From contig JBBIMA010000007.1 in the NCBI GenBank assembly GCA_037444625.1, positions 1 through 64,000 of the forward strand: a DNA stretch of 64,000 nt. The letters run 5' to 3'. The translations under genes were made by a program, and so were the position numbers. Positions 49,085 to 58,089 of this stretch are shown one piece after another (position 1 is the stretch's first letter; each line of letters opens with the position of its first letter). The notes below the pieces were generated by a model. It made no database searches, was not told the origin of the DNA, and was given only the letters and a program-made list of their open reading frames with translations. Source of the stretch: DTHT01 sp037444625 (GTDB lineage: Bacteria; Acidobacteriota; Terriglobia; Bryobacterales; Bryobacteraceae).

Positions 49085-50584
49085 TTACAGGCCGCCCGTG
49101 AGTTTCAGATCCAGCCTAGCCGCCCGGCCCTCCTCGAGGGAGATCTCCGCTTGGCCGGGGGTATCCCAGTCGGACTCGTTAGGCCGGGCGATATCGAAGG
49201 AACTTAGCAGCCGGTAGCGGCCGGGAGGCAGTCCGTAGAAACGGTATTCGCCGTGCTGATCGGCGCGGGTCGAGCGGCCTCCCTCCAGCAGGCTGCGCAG
49301 CTCGGGATCCACGGCGCTCAGAAAGACGGGCGCGCCGGCGATCGGTTTGCCCTCGGCGTCCAGAACCCGGCCGCTGAGGCTCGCCGGACGGGATCCCAGC
49401 ACCACGGTCAGCTCCAGGCTGTCGGCGGGCAGCGCCTCGAAGCGGCCGGGCAGCGACCCGGCTCGGGGCAGCCGGAGCGACTCGATGTAGTATTCCGGGG
49501 TCGCCACGGCGGCCGCCTGGTACTCGCCCGGGGTCAGCGAGACGCTTCCGCCGGCCTCGACGCGGACGGTCTCGCCCTCGGGCGGCTCCAGGCGGCGCAA
49601 GAACACAGTCACCTTGGCCGGGTCGGCGCACGGGCCGCTCTGCTGCCGGCAGCGGACGGAGAGGTTGGGAAGCTTGGCCGGCGCCAGGGTGGTCTCGGCC
49701 CCACCCTCGCCGAGGGTAAGCCGCAGCCAGGCCGCTCGCGGCGGATCGGCATGGGTGAGCGCCAGGAGCTGATACGATCCCGGGGCCAGCTCCTCGAACT
49801 GGAACGCGCCGTCGGAGCCGGTCACGACCTCCCGCCGGCCCACGTCGGAATGCAGGGTCACCGTGGCCGGTCCGCCGAGCACGCGGCCCGCCAGCCGGGC
49901 CAGCCGGCCGGTGAGCGGTTCGATGTCCACCCCGCCCGTCTCGCGGTCCAACTCGGCGTCCACCGGGCGCGCCTGCCCGAGCGCGGCGCTCTGCCCGTAG
50001 AAGGTCGGCAACAGCCCGCGCCCGTCCTCGAGCTGCCGCGGCCCGGTGCGCACGTAGTAACGCCCCGGCTCCAAGCCGATGATGCGATAGACGCCGCGGT
50101 CGTCGGAGACCGCCGCGGCCGCCACGCGCAAGGGGGGCGGCGCGGCCCGGTAGGCGTAGACCGGATGCCCGGCCAATCCGAGTTGATTTTCGTCCAGCAC
50201 CTGGCCCGTAATCACGCCCAGGCGCCGCAAGCGAAGCTGGGCGAAGAAGCGCGCCTCGGCGTCCAACACCACGGGTGCTCCCGCGCCGTCCCAACGGCGC
50301 TGGCCGTAGCGAGCGGCCAGATAGCCGGCGCGGCGGGCGCTCAGCAAGTACGCCCCGGCGGGCAGGGCATGGAAGGCGAAGCGCCCGCGCGAATCGCTCA
50401 GCACGGGGGGCAGCGGCGCGGTGGCCCCGCCTTGAATCATCTCGAGGTTGATCCGGGCGCGGGCCAGCGGGCGGCCGGAGAGGTTGTCGAGCACCACGCC
50501 TTCCAGCTCGGCGGCCGCGGCGGCCCAAACCAACACCAGCGCGGCCGGTGCAGCGCGCAGCACCCGGCGGCGGCGAGCCAACAT
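49085..50584 (-). CDS. Secreted protein with repeated carboxypeptidase-regulatory-like domains
   Basis: 499 residues. A signal peptide (VLRAAPAALVLVWAAAAA) is followed by at least four CarboxypepD_reg-like beta sandwiches, each with the pattern G-V-V-L-D/E ... G-x-F-x-F/Y-x-x-L-x-P-G-x-Y: residues 27-85, 125-180, 205-270 and 385-455 (for example SDDRGVYRIIGLEPGRYYVRTG). Such proteins are very common in Acidobacteria and may bind glycans or act as surface scaffolds. GAGG lies 8 nt before the ATG. It is the last gene of a three-gene leftward operon and lies 10 bp after the HTH gene. Confidence 0.75.
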   Translation of the reverse strand: MLARRRRVLRAAPAALVLVWAAAAAELEGVVLDNLSGRPLARARINLEMIQGGATAPLPPVLSDSRGRFAFHALPAGAYLLSARRAGYLAARYGQRRWDGAGAPVVLDAEARFFAQLRLRRLGVITGQVLDENQLGLAGHPVYAYRAAPPPLRVAAAAVSDDRGVYRIIGLEPGRYYVRTGPRQLEDGRGLLPTFYGQSAALGQARPVDAELDRETGGVDIEPLTGRLARLAGRVLGGPATVTLHSDVGRREVVTGSDGAFQFEELAPGSYQLLALTHADPPRAAWLRLTLGEGGAETTLAPAKLPNLSVRCRQQSGPCADPAKVTVFLRRLEPPEGETVRVEAGGSVSLTPGEYQAAAVATPEYYIESLRLPRAGSLPGRFEALPADSLELTVVLGSRPASLSGRVLDAEGKPIAGAPVFLSAVDPELRSLLEGGRSTRADQHGEYRFYGLPPGRYRLLSSFDIARPNESDWDTPGQAEISLEEGRAARLDLKLTGGL

Positions 50585-50594
50585 CAGCGCAGCC

Positions 50595-50861
50595 TCAGCG
50601 GGCCGAGCCCGTCGAGAGTTCGTAAAGAGCCAGCAGGCGGGATTCCTCTACGTCAATGGCGCGCGCGTACTGGCGGATGTAGCTGCGGTCGTAAATGCCG
50701 CCCGGCAGTTGGGCGAAATCTCCCCGCTCGATGGCCTCCAGGAAGCGCAGGCTGATCTTGGTGGAATCCGCGATCTGGCGCAGGCTGATGCCTCTGCTTT
50801 CGCGCAGGCGCGCCAGATCGGGCATTTGGAGAGGCCTGCTACGCTGGCCGGGATTTCTCAT
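50595..50861 (-). CDS. RodZ-like helix-turn-helix protein
   Basis: 88 residues. LRESRGISLRQIADSTKISLRFLEAIERGDFAQLPGGIYDRSYIRQYARAIDV is the HTH_25 domain found at the N-terminus of the cytoskeletal protein RodZ. Here it stands alone, with no membrane segment or C-terminal domain, so it could be a DNA-binding or MreB-binding fragment. It lies 21 bp after the propeller gene and 10 bp before the carboxypeptidase-regulatory-like gene, on the same strand. Confidence 0.7.
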   Translation of the reverse strand: MRNPGQRSRPLQMPDLARLRESRGISLRQIADSTKISLRFLEAIERGDFAQLPGGIYDRSYIRQYARAIDVEESRLLALYELSTGSAR

Positions 50862-50882
50862 GACCGTGTCCCGCGCCGGACC

Positions 50883-53594
50883 TCAAGGCGAGGAGGAAGG
50901 ATTGGGATTCACCACCGGTATGGTGACGATGTTGCTCACGTAAACGTCCTGCGCGATGGTGAGTTGCGTCAGGGGATTGGTGGGGAGGTCCGAGTTCAGC
51001 TCCAGATCCACCCGGTAGATGCCCACCGCGCCCGGCACCATGGCGGCCAGCAGCACGTTGGCCGTCTTGCCGCCGGCGAGCGAAGAGACGAACTCGACCG
51101 GCTCATTCAGCTCGGGGCCCTTGTATTTCGCGCCGGTCTCGATCGCCAGCCTGGCCTCGTCGGGCTTGATCAAACCGAGCCCGGTGGCGTAAACGTAGAT
51201 GGTTTCGCCCGGCAGGGCGGGGTTGTCTTCGGTCACCAGGGCGCCCTCGACGTTGGCGCAGCACAGGGCGGGCGTAGTGGGGGTCATGATGACCTGCGCG
51301 CCCTCGCCCGCCTTGGCCGAATAGACGATGCCGTTGCCCTCCGGGCCGGGAATGCGTGCGCGCAAGCGGATGCGGGTCCACTGGCCGGCCGGGAAGGCGA
51401 AGACCTTGGGGTCCTGGTTGATCAGCTCGATCAGGGCGTCGCGGATGGTCTCCAGCGTGTCGCCCTCCTGCACGGTGTAGCTGTACTCGCGGTCCTCGAT
51501 GATCACTGTGGCGGTGTCTCCGGCCTTGGCCGTCCCGTCCACCGACACGGTTCCCGAGGCGTGGCTGCTGGCGTGGAAAGCCACCGCCGGGCGGGGATCG
51601 GGACCGTCCAGGGCGAAGATGCCGGGGTTGGAGGGAATGATGGGCACGGCGACGGGGGTGGTGATGCTGACCCGTCCGTCCTGGTGCCGCGTGCGGACGT
51701 ACGCGTTGATGCTGGTGGTGTCCAGCACCTCGAAGGGCACCTGGGCGTTGATCTGATTGGGCGAAACGAACAGCAGGGGGGCGCGGATGCCGTCGAAGTA
51801 AACCTGCACGCCTCCCAGCTCGGTAGGCAAGGGATCGGCGTCTTCCGGGGCGCTCTCGGTGAAGTCGGCCAGATCGTCGCCCACGATGCTGACCAGAGTG
51901 CCGGGAGCGATCTTGGCGGCGTCCATGCCGCCGCTCAGTTTCGCCCCGCTGGTGCTGACCGCGATGACCGCGTCATCGGAGACCTTGGCGGCGATCTCCA
52001 CCTCGTTGCCCGCTTCGCCCGGCATGCGGGCCGTGAGAACGATCAGGTTCAGATCGTAATTGGGAGTAGCCAAGACGTTGGGATCGCCCTCGCCGGCGTT
52101 GATGAGGTCCACCAGCCGGGCGATCACCTTCTGAAACGTGTCGTCCTTGACGATCTTGTACTTGTACTCCTTGCCCGCGATGGTGATGGTGACCTCGTCG
52201 TCTTCCTTGATGCTTCCCTCGAAGGTGAGCGTGCCGACGGCGTAGACCTCGCGGCTGGCGGAGTTGCGCACGCCGGTGACCGGCAGATGGCGCTCGGCCA
52301 CCGTGAAGACCATCACCCGGCGGTTGTAAGGATCGCTGACGTAGAGGTTCTCGCCGTCCCAGGCCAGCGACATCGGGGTGCGCAGGGAATCGGCGCCCGA
52401 GCGGCGCAACGGATAGGCCGAATCGGAAGCCTGGTTCACCGTCCCGGCGATCTGTCCCAGGATGACGTCGGCCTTGGCGCCGTTCTCGGTCGGGATCCGG
52501 TTGAAGATCAGCACCCGGTCGTTGCCGCCGTCGGCGACGAAAAGCCGCTGCCCGTCGGAGAGGGCGAAGCGGGGAAAGTCCAGTGTGGCGGCGCACAGCG
52601 CGGGAAAGACGTCGTTGCCCTCTTCGTCCTTGCCGGTGGGATCGCACAGCTTGCTAGTGTTGTTGGAGACCGCGCTGGTCATATCGGGCTGGCCGATGAC
52701 TACGTCGGCCGGCTGCCGGTTCTGGGTCGGCAGGGAATTCCAGATGAGCACGCGGTTGTAACCCAGGTCGGTCACGTAGAGCCGGCGGCCGTCGGAAGTC
52801 ACCGAGACCGGCGACAGCAAGGTGTCGGCCTGCGGATTCAGCGGGGCTTTGGCCAGATCAATCTGCGCCCCGGTGCCGAAATCCTTCTGGCCCAGCACCA
52901 GATCGGCAGGCTGGAAATTCTGGCGCGGGATCGAGTTCCAGATCAGGACCCGGTCGTTGCCCGTGTCGGCGACAAACAGGCGGCCGTCCTGGATCCAGAC
53001 CCCTTCCGGCCCCCGCAGTGTCTTGGGGCCGGGAACACGCGGATCGCCCGTGCCGTTGTTGGGGAGGTTGCTCTTGAAGTCCGGCTGCCCGAGGACGACG
53101 TCGGCCGGCTGGTTGTTGGAGACCGGCAGCGAGAGCCAGAGCAGCACGCGGTTGTTGTCGCTATCGGCCACCGCCAGGATGCGGCCGTCGGAGGCCACGC
53201 CGACCGGGGTGCGCAGGCCGGTCTGCGAGACGCTCCACTCGGTCTTGGTGAAGTCGGCCTGGCCGAGCACCAGGGTGGCTTGCCCGGTGCAGACCGGGCA
53301 GCGCTTGTCGTAGGCCAGCTCGGCGGTGGGCGCGGGCAGCATCTGGGACAGAGCCTGGTAAATGAGCACCCGGTGATTGATGGGGCCGGCGCCGACGCGA
53401 TTGGCGTCGCAGACGAACAAGGTGTCGTTGGCGTAAGCCAGGCCGCTGACGCCGCCCAAAATGACGTCGGAAGGATTGGGATCCTGCTTGGTGAAGGTGG
53501 GCTGGCCGATCACCAGCCGGGCTGCCTGGCCGGTGGCGAAGTCGCCCGCCCGGCTCGTCAGGGCAAGCAGCAGAAGGACCGCCCAAAGCCTCAT
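50883..53594 (-). CDS. Secreted NHL-type propeller protein with interrupted TIGR03437 domain
   Basis: 903 residues with a signal peptide (RLWAVLLLLALTSRAG). Residues 20-430 hold about five or six NHL-like repeats (PADVVLGQPDF ... VADTGNDRVLIWNSIP), a beta propeller. A module GTLTFEGSIKEDDEVTITIAGKEYKYKIVKDDTFQKVIARLVDLIN occurs near 445-540 and again near 655-765 (TVSVDGTAKAGDTATVIIEDREYSYTVQEGDTLETIRDALIELIN). The TIGR03437 pattern (APGTLVSIVGDDLADF, LGGVQVYFDGIRAPLLFVSPNQINAQVPFE, GETIYVYATGLG) is split by the second copy. Probably exported and bound at the surface; function unknown. An extended -10 (TGCTATACT) lies about 29 bp upstream. Confidence 0.75.
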   Translation of the reverse strand: MRLWAVLLLLALTSRAGDFATGQAARLVIGQPTFTKQDPNPSDVILGGVSGLAYANDTLFVCDANRVGAGPINHRVLIYQALSQMLPAPTAELAYDKRCPVCTGQATLVLGQADFTKTEWSVSQTGLRTPVGVASDGRILAVADSDNNRVLLWLSLPVSNNQPADVVLGQPDFKSNLPNNGTGDPRVPGPKTLRGPEGVWIQDGRLFVADTGNDRVLIWNSIPRQNFQPADLVLGQKDFGTGAQIDLAKAPLNPQADTLLSPVSVTSDGRRLYVTDLGYNRVLIWNSLPTQNRQPADVVIGQPDMTSAVSNNTSKLCDPTGKDEEGNDVFPALCAATLDFPRFALSDGQRLFVADGGNDRVLIFNRIPTENGAKADVILGQIAGTVNQASDSAYPLRRSGADSLRTPMSLAWDGENLYVSDPYNRRVMVFTVAERHLPVTGVRNSASREVYAVGTLTFEGSIKEDDEVTITIAGKEYKYKIVKDDTFQKVIARLVDLINAGEGDPNVLATPNYDLNLIVLTARMPGEAGNEVEIAAKVSDDAVIAVSTSGAKLSGGMDAAKIAPGTLVSIVGDDLADFTESAPEDADPLPTELGGVQVYFDGIRAPLLFVSPNQINAQVPFEVLDTTSINAYVRTRHQDGRVSITTPVAVPIIPSNPGIFALDGPDPRPAVAFHASSHASGTVSVDGTAKAGDTATVIIEDREYSYTVQEGDTLETIRDALIELINQDPKVFAFPAGQWTRIRLRARIPGPEGNGIVYSAKAGEGAQVIMTPTTPALCCANVEGALVTEDNPALPGETIYVYATGLGLIKPDEARLAIETGAKYKGPELNEPVEFVSSLAGGKTANVLLAAMVPGAVGIYRVDLELNSDLPTNPLTQLTIAQDVYVSNIVTIPVVNPNPSSSP

Positions 53595-53622
53595 AGGGAA
53601 ATCAGGAACGTCCGAAACCGCT

Positions 53623-53628
53623 AGTATA
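53623..53628 (-). promoter_or_regulatory. Predicted extended -10 element of the propeller operon
   Basis: On the minus strand TGC-TATACT, an extended -10, 29 bp before ATG 53594. The same GGC(C)TGCTATACTnGCGG context recurs at 57050-57055. No -35 is visible. A divergent TATACT at 53684-53689 could serve the gamma-glutamyltransferase gene. Confidence 0.4.
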
Positions 53629-53700
53629 GCAGCCGAGTCGGCGAGCGGGGCCGGCGACCTCTCGCCCGCCGCTCGCCCCTGGTTATACTACTGGGCTGCT

Positions 53701-55383
53701 ATGAAACCTTGGGCATGGATTTGCCTGCTGGCCGCGCCGCTGCCGGCCCAGGAAGTCTCTCAGAGCGGGCTGGAATTGAAGGCCGAACGGCCCATGATCA
53801 GCCAGCCCGAACGGGCCCGTTCCGCCATGGTCGCCAGCGCCCACGAGCTGGCTTCGGCGGCCGGGCTGGAGATTCTCGAGCGCGGGGGCAACGCCGTGGA
53901 TGCGGCCGTGGCGGTGGCCTTCGCCCTGGCGGTCGTGCATCCCGAGGCCGGCAACCTGGGCGGGGGAGGCTACCTGTTGGTGCGCATGGCCGACGGCCGG
54001 GCCGCTGTCATAGACTACCGCGAGACTGCGCCGGCCGCCGCCCATCCGGGCATGTTCTCCCAGCCCCTGGAGGCCCGGGTGGGCTACAAAGCCTCCGCGG
54101 TCCCGGGCACAGTGGCCGGGCTCGCGATGGCGCACGCCCGCTTCGGCGTGCGGCCCTGGCGCGAACTGCTGGAGCCCGCCCGGCGGTTGGCCGAAAGAGG
54201 TTTCCCGGCCTCCTATCGCATGGAGCTGATCCTGGCCTTGCAGGTCCCGGTGATGAAGCAGTTCCCCGAGACCGCCCGCATCTTTCTGCACGGCTCGGAC
54301 CAACCCCTCCGGCAGGGTGAGATCCTACGCCAGCCCGAGCTGGCGGCCACGATCGCGCGGCTCCAACGCCGGGGCTGGCGCGAGTTCTATCAGGGCGAGA
54401 CCGCCCGGCGCATCGCAGCCGACATGGCGGCCCACGGAGGCACGATCACATACGAGGACCTGAAGAATTACCGGGCCGTCGAGCGGGAACCTTTGCGCGG
54501 AACCTACCGCGGCCACACCGTGCTGGCCGCGCCGCCGTCCACCGCCGGCGGGGTCGTCCTGCTGGAGATGCTCAACATCCTCGAGCGCTTCCCTGCCCAG
54601 CCGGGTCTGGAGGGCTCCTCCCAGGCGCGGCACCTGCAAATCGAGGCCATGCGCCGGGCGTACCGGGACCGCGCCTTGCACCTGGCGGATCCGGCCTTCC
54701 ACGCCGCGCCGCTCGAACGATTGCTCAGCAAGGAATACGCCGCCGAGCTGGCGGCCGACATCCGTTTGGACCGCGCCGGCTCCAGCCCCGAGCCGGCCCA
54801 GCCCCCCGCCGAGGGCCGGGAGTCCGAAGCGACCACCCACTTCAGCATCGTGGACTCGGCCGGCAACCTGGTGGCCAACACTTACACCCTCAACGGATTC
54901 TACGGCTCGCAGGTGATCGCCCGGGGAACCGGCGTGCTGCTGAACGACATCATGAGCGCCTTCAGCCCGCGCCCGGGCCATCCCAACCAGATCGCGCCCG
55001 GCAAGCGCCCGCTTTCCTCGATGTGCCCGGTCATCGTGCTGCGGCCGGACGGGTCCCCCTGGTTCGCCCTCGGCTCGCCCGGGGCGCTGACCATCGCCAA
55101 CACCGTCATGCAGGTGATCGTCAACTTGATTGACTACAAGATGTCCCTGCGCGACGCCATCGAGTTTCCCCGCATCCACCACCAATACCTGCCCGACCGT
55201 GTGGACGCCGAACCGGGCGCCCTGGTGCTGGACGTGGCCGAAAAGCTGCGCGCCATGGGCCACACCCTCAACCCGCGCCTGCGCTCGCAGGGCGATGTGG
55301 CGGCGGTGATGATCGAGAATCACACCGGCTGGCGGCTGGGCTGGGCCGACGGGCGTCGGGGCGGCCGCGCTTTGGGTTACTGA
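53701..55383 (+). CDS. ggt: Gamma-glutamyltransferase
   Basis: 560 residues with a signal peptide (KPWAWICLLAAPLPAQ), so periplasmic. The Ntn-hydrolase precursor is complete: GLEILERGGNAVDAAVAVAFALAVVHPEAGNLGGGGYLLVR, then the autocleavage and nucleophile site SEATTHFSIVDSAGN, where the second Thr becomes the N-terminus of the small subunit, and LNDIMSAFSP, PGKRPLSSMCP and GSPGALTIANTVMQV of the small subunit. It cleaves glutathione and other gamma-glutamyl compounds. ATG 53701 lies 12 bp after a TATACT -10, so the leader would be very short. The last 7 bp overlap the convergent gene. Confidence 0.93.
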   Translation: MKPWAWICLLAAPLPAQEVSQSGLELKAERPMISQPERARSAMVASAHELASAAGLEILERGGNAVDAAVAVAFALAVVHPEAGNLGGGGYLLVRMADGRAAVIDYRETAPAAAHPGMFSQPLEARVGYKASAVPGTVAGLAMAHARFGVRPWRELLEPARRLAERGFPASYRMELILALQVPVMKQFPETARIFLHGSDQPLRQGEILRQPELAATIARLQRRGWREFYQGETARRIAADMAAHGGTITYEDLKNYRAVEREPLRGTYRGHTVLAAPPSTAGGVVLLEMLNILERFPAQPGLEGSSQARHLQIEAMRRAYRDRALHLADPAFHAAPLERLLSKEYAAELAADIRLDRAGSSPEPAQPPAEGRESEATTHFSIVDSAGNLVANTYTLNGFYGSQVIARGTGVLLNDIMSAFSPRPGHPNQIAPGKRPLSSMCPVIVLRPDGSPWFALGSPGALTIANTVMQVIVNLIDYKMSLRDAIEFPRIHHQYLPDRVDAEPGALVLDVAEKLRAMGHTLNPRLRSQGDVAAVMIENHTGWRLGWADGRRGGRALGY

Positions 55384-56378
55384 GGCGGTTTCGGCCCCGG
55401 GATCTTCACCACTCCCATATCGCTCGGGGAGGAGTAGATGGTCACGCCGGTCTCGGCCGGCGCAGCGGGCTTGGCCGCACCGCCGGCCCTGCGGCCGGAG
55501 CGCATAGCCGCGATCATCTTTTCGATCTCAGCTTCCGGAATGCTGACGGAGATCGTCAGGTTGCGGCCGTCCAGCTTGAGATCCTGGAGGAAGGACTGGC
55601 CGGCGGGTTGGCGGGACTGGGCCATGCCCATGAAGAACCGCAGGGCGTTGGCCAGGTTGGCGGCGTCCTGCTCACTGCGACTGACGGTGCTCACCATGAG
55701 TTGTAAGTCCCTGCCCAAGCGTATCCCGCCGCTGGCCTCCTCGATGGCTTTCATCGCGCCGCCCCGGAGAATGCCCATGGTGTCGGCTTGAGGCGCTTGC
55801 GCCGTCAGCTCGGCCGGAGGGAGGGTCGAAACGCCCCAGAGATCGTACTGGGCGCTCAATGCGGCCGCCTTGCGGCGCAGCTCGGCCGAGACCTGCCCCG
55901 GGCGCCCGCGGCGGGCGACAGCGCCCCGCACGCTGGCCGGATCGCCCGCGATCAACAGGCTGTCCTCGAGCAAGGCGACCGCCATGGGCTGTTCCTTGCC
56001 CGAGGTGACGATCTCGACGCCCTGAAAGGTCTCGCTGCGCGCCCCCCGGACCTTCGCGAGACTCAGCAGATCGGTGCCCGCGAAGGCGCCCCGCACCAAC
56101 AGCAAGACGTTCCGCTGGCGCGCGCCGCCCGGGCTGGCGATCAAGACCTCGTTGAGCCGCCGCAGGGGATCAAAGCCGGTGGCCTGGAGCAGCTCGGCCA
56201 GATCCGGCTCCTGCGCCGGGAGCTGCGACCACACGCTCTGCGCCAGGCGCGAGGCGCGCAGCCGCTCGACGTTGATCCCGAACAGAGCCTTGGCGTCCGG
56301 CATGGCCAGATCCAGCAAAGCGGGCTGCGCGGCAGCCAGCGCAACCGCCGCCGGCAGAAACAGGCACGCCTTCACCAT
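55377..56378 (-). CDS. Secreted protein of unknown function
   Basis: 333 residues with a signal peptide (KACLFLPAAVALAAAQPA). The sequence (MPDAKALFGINVERLRASRLAQSVWSQLP ... NEVLIASPGG ... NVLLLVRGAF ... VTSGKEQPMAVALLEDSLLIAGDPASVRGAV) alternates strands and helices and resembles acidobacterial DUF3352-like proteins; no function is known. The C-terminal 40 residues are Ala/Pro-rich. A TATAAT at 56386-56391 (minus strand) places +1 next to the ATG, suggesting a leaderless transcript. It overlaps the gamma-glutamyltransferase gene tail to tail by 7 bp. Confidence 0.6.
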   Translation of the reverse strand: MVKACLFLPAAVALAAAQPALLDLAMPDAKALFGINVERLRASRLAQSVWSQLPAQEPDLAELLQATGFDPLRRLNEVLIASPGGARQRNVLLLVRGAFAGTDLLSLAKVRGARSETFQGVEIVTSGKEQPMAVALLEDSLLIAGDPASVRGAVARRGRPGQVSAELRRKAAALSAQYDLWGVSTLPPAELTAQAPQADTMGILRGGAMKAIEEASGGIRLGRDLQLMVSTVSRSEQDAANLANALRFFMGMAQSRQPAGQSFLQDLKLDGRNLTISVSIPEAEIEKMIAAMRSGRRAGGAAKPAAPAETGVTIYSSPSDMGVVKIPGPKPPQ

Positions 56379-56385
56379 GGGCGGG

Positions 56386-56391
56386 ATTATA
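56386..56391 (-). promoter_or_regulatory. Consensus -10 (TATAAT) adjoining a start codon
   Basis: Minus-strand TATAAT ends 7 nt before ATG 56378, so transcription should begin at or within 2 nt of the start codon. No good -35 is seen. Confidence 0.4.
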
Positions 56392-56411
56392 GCGTATCGG
56401 ACGGCGCGCCG

Positions 56412-57020
56412 TTACGGCACGCGCAAGATGCGGCCCCAGACCACTTGGAAGGCTTCGATTTCGCCCTCGGGAGTTCGGCCGGCACGGATGAACACGTGCG
56501 TGTGGAGGGGCAAGGCGGCCGCGTCCACGAGCAGCCCGTCGGCCAGCCAGCGGGTATCTTCGCGCAGCAGCACCACGCATTCGCCCCGGTTGCGCAGGCG
56601 CAGGTCTAACCGGTTCGCCTCCCGCCGGGTGACGACGCCGGCCAGAATCAGCCGGCCTCGCGGGAACCATTCCCCCAAGTCCGGCCGGGGCCAGGGCGGC
56701 AGGCGGGCGGCAGCCCGCGAGCCCGAGGCGGGCGAAAGCACGCGCACCGCACCGGCCAATGGGAGCGACGCGCCGCACTCCTGCCGGCAGGTCACCTCCA
56801 AGAGATCGCCGGGCCGCAAGGCGGACGCATCCACACTCCGCTGCTCGCGCTCGATGCGTGTCTGCGGGTCGAAGCGGAAGACGTGGACCTGAAAATCGGA
56901 GGCGCGCAGGCTGAGGGATCCGGCGCGCCCGTCGCTGTCCAGTTCGAGCAACACGCCGCGCGCCGGGGGCGGCCCCGTTTGCGCGGCCAAGGCAAGCGCG
57001 AGCAAGGCCCCGGGACCCAT
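56412..57020 (-). CDS. Secreted protein, DUF5666-like
   Basis: 202 residues with a signal peptide (GPGALLALALAAQTG). Two beta-barrel units read like the nucleic-acid-binding-fold DUF5666 repeats: GVLLELDSDGRAGSLSLRASDFQVHVFRFDPQTRIEREQ...LRPGDLLEV and LAGVVTRREANRLDLRLRNRGECVVLLREDTRWLADG. Function unknown. GGAGG lies 6 nt before ATG 57020, and an extended -10 (TGCTATACT, 57050-57055) lies 30 bp upstream. Confidence 0.6.
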   Translation of the reverse strand: MGPGALLALALAAQTGPPPARGVLLELDSDGRAGSLSLRASDFQVHVFRFDPQTRIEREQRSVDASALRPGDLLEVTCRQECGASLPLAGAVRVLSPASGSRAAARLPPWPRPDLGEWFPRGRLILAGVVTRREANRLDLRLRNRGECVVLLREDTRWLADGLLVDAAALPLHTHVFIRAGRTPEGEIEAFQVVWGRILRVP

Positions 57021-57049
57021 GAGCACCTCCGCGAAGCGACCCCGCCGCC

Positions 57050-57055
57050 AGTATA
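57050..57055 (-). promoter_or_regulatory. Predicted extended -10 element
   Basis: Minus-strand TGC-TATACT in the same sequence context as the site at 53623-53628; implied leader about 23 nt with a good GGAGG. Confidence 0.45.
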
Positions 57056-57153
57056 GCAGGCCGGCGGGGGCCGCCCTGTTGCGCCGAAGCGGGGGCTGGG
57101 ATATGATCAATGAGGATTTTCAGACCGTAAAGTCCTGGTAGGCGAGGCGAGAC

Positions 57154-58062
57154 ATGTGGGTTTTCCTGCCGGTGGCCGGCATTACGATCAACCTCTTCGC
57201 CGTGGTGGGGGCTGGGGCGGCCGTCGGTTTTCTCTCCGGACTGTTAGGCGTGGGCGGGGGGTTCCTGCTCACGCCGATCATGATCATGCTGGGCATCCCG
57301 CCCACGGTGGCAGCCGCCTCCGACACCAACACGATGGTGGCCACCTCCGCCTCGGGCACGGCCGTGCACTTTCGCCTAGGCAATGTGGACATAAGGATGG
57401 GGGCCATTTCGTTGATCGGCGGCCTGGCGGGCGCCCAACTCGGGGTGGAAGTTATTCGCTGGCTGCGAGGACTGGGTAACGCCGACTTGCTCATCGCAGT
57501 GACCTATATAGTGATGCTGGGCCTGGTGGGCGGCGGCATGATGGCGGACAGCATCCGGAAGCTGCGCAGCGGCGCGGTGGCGGCCAAGGCGCACCGCCCC
57601 GGCCGGTTCGGGGCTTTCCTCCGGAAACTGCCCTGGCAGATGGACTTCCCCCGCTCCCGGGTGCGGCATTCGATTCTGGTGCCCTTCTCTCTCTGCTCGC
57701 TGGTGGGAATGCTTGCGGCCATCATGGGCGTGGGCGGCGGCTTCATCATGGTGCCCATGATGGTCTATTTGTTGCGCATGCCGGCTCACGTGGCCGTGGG
57801 AACCAGCCTGTTCCAGATCTTGTTCACGTGCTCGGGGGTCACCATCATGCAGGCCGTGCGCAATCAGACCGTGGACGTGGTGCTGGCGCTGCTGATCGCG
57901 GCCGGCTCGACCCTGGGCGCACAGATCGGCGCGCGCGTCAGCAAGCTTCTGCGAGGCGAACAACTGCTCTTCTTACTGGCCAGCCTCGCCCTGCTGGTGA
58001 TGGTGCGCATGGCGGCCGGCATTGTCTTACCCCCGGCCAACTTACTGAGTCTGGGGCACTGA
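57154..58062 (+). CDS. TauE/SafE-family anion exporter
   Basis: 302 residues, about 8 membrane helices in two similar halves. Each half has the family pattern: VGFLSGLLGVGGGFLLTPIMIMLGIPPTVAAASDTNTMVATSASGTAVHF and VGMLAAIMGVGGGFIMVPMMVYLLRMPAHVAVGTSLFQILFTCSGVT. These proteins move sulfite, sulfonates or similar anions across the inner membrane. It is the first of a six-gene rightward set with a second TauE/SafE gene. A purine-rich AGGCGAGGCGAG precedes the ATG. The basic loop at residues 130-165 separates the two halves. Confidence 0.88.
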   Translation: MWVFLPVAGITINLFAVVGAGAAVGFLSGLLGVGGGFLLTPIMIMLGIPPTVAAASDTNTMVATSASGTAVHFRLGNVDIRMGAISLIGGLAGAQLGVEVIRWLRGLGNADLLIAVTYIVMLGLVGGGMMADSIRKLRSGAVAAKAHRPGRFGAFLRKLPWQMDFPRSRVRHSILVPFSLCSLVGMLAAIMGVGGGFIMVPMMVYLLRMPAHVAVGTSLFQILFTCSGVTIMQAVRNQTVDVVLALLIAAGSTLGAQIGARVSKLLRGEQLLFLLASLALLVMVRMAAGIVLPPANLLSLGH

Positions 58063-58089
58063 ACCGACTTTCCTGTCGAGGTGTATGGT

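Noticed and set aside
50448..53624. A 1058-codon open frame on the + strand
   Set aside because: It is antisense to the propeller and HTH genes, which have signal peptide, repeats and known domains; its translation is low-complexity Gly/Arg/Gln as expected for a GC-rich mirror frame.
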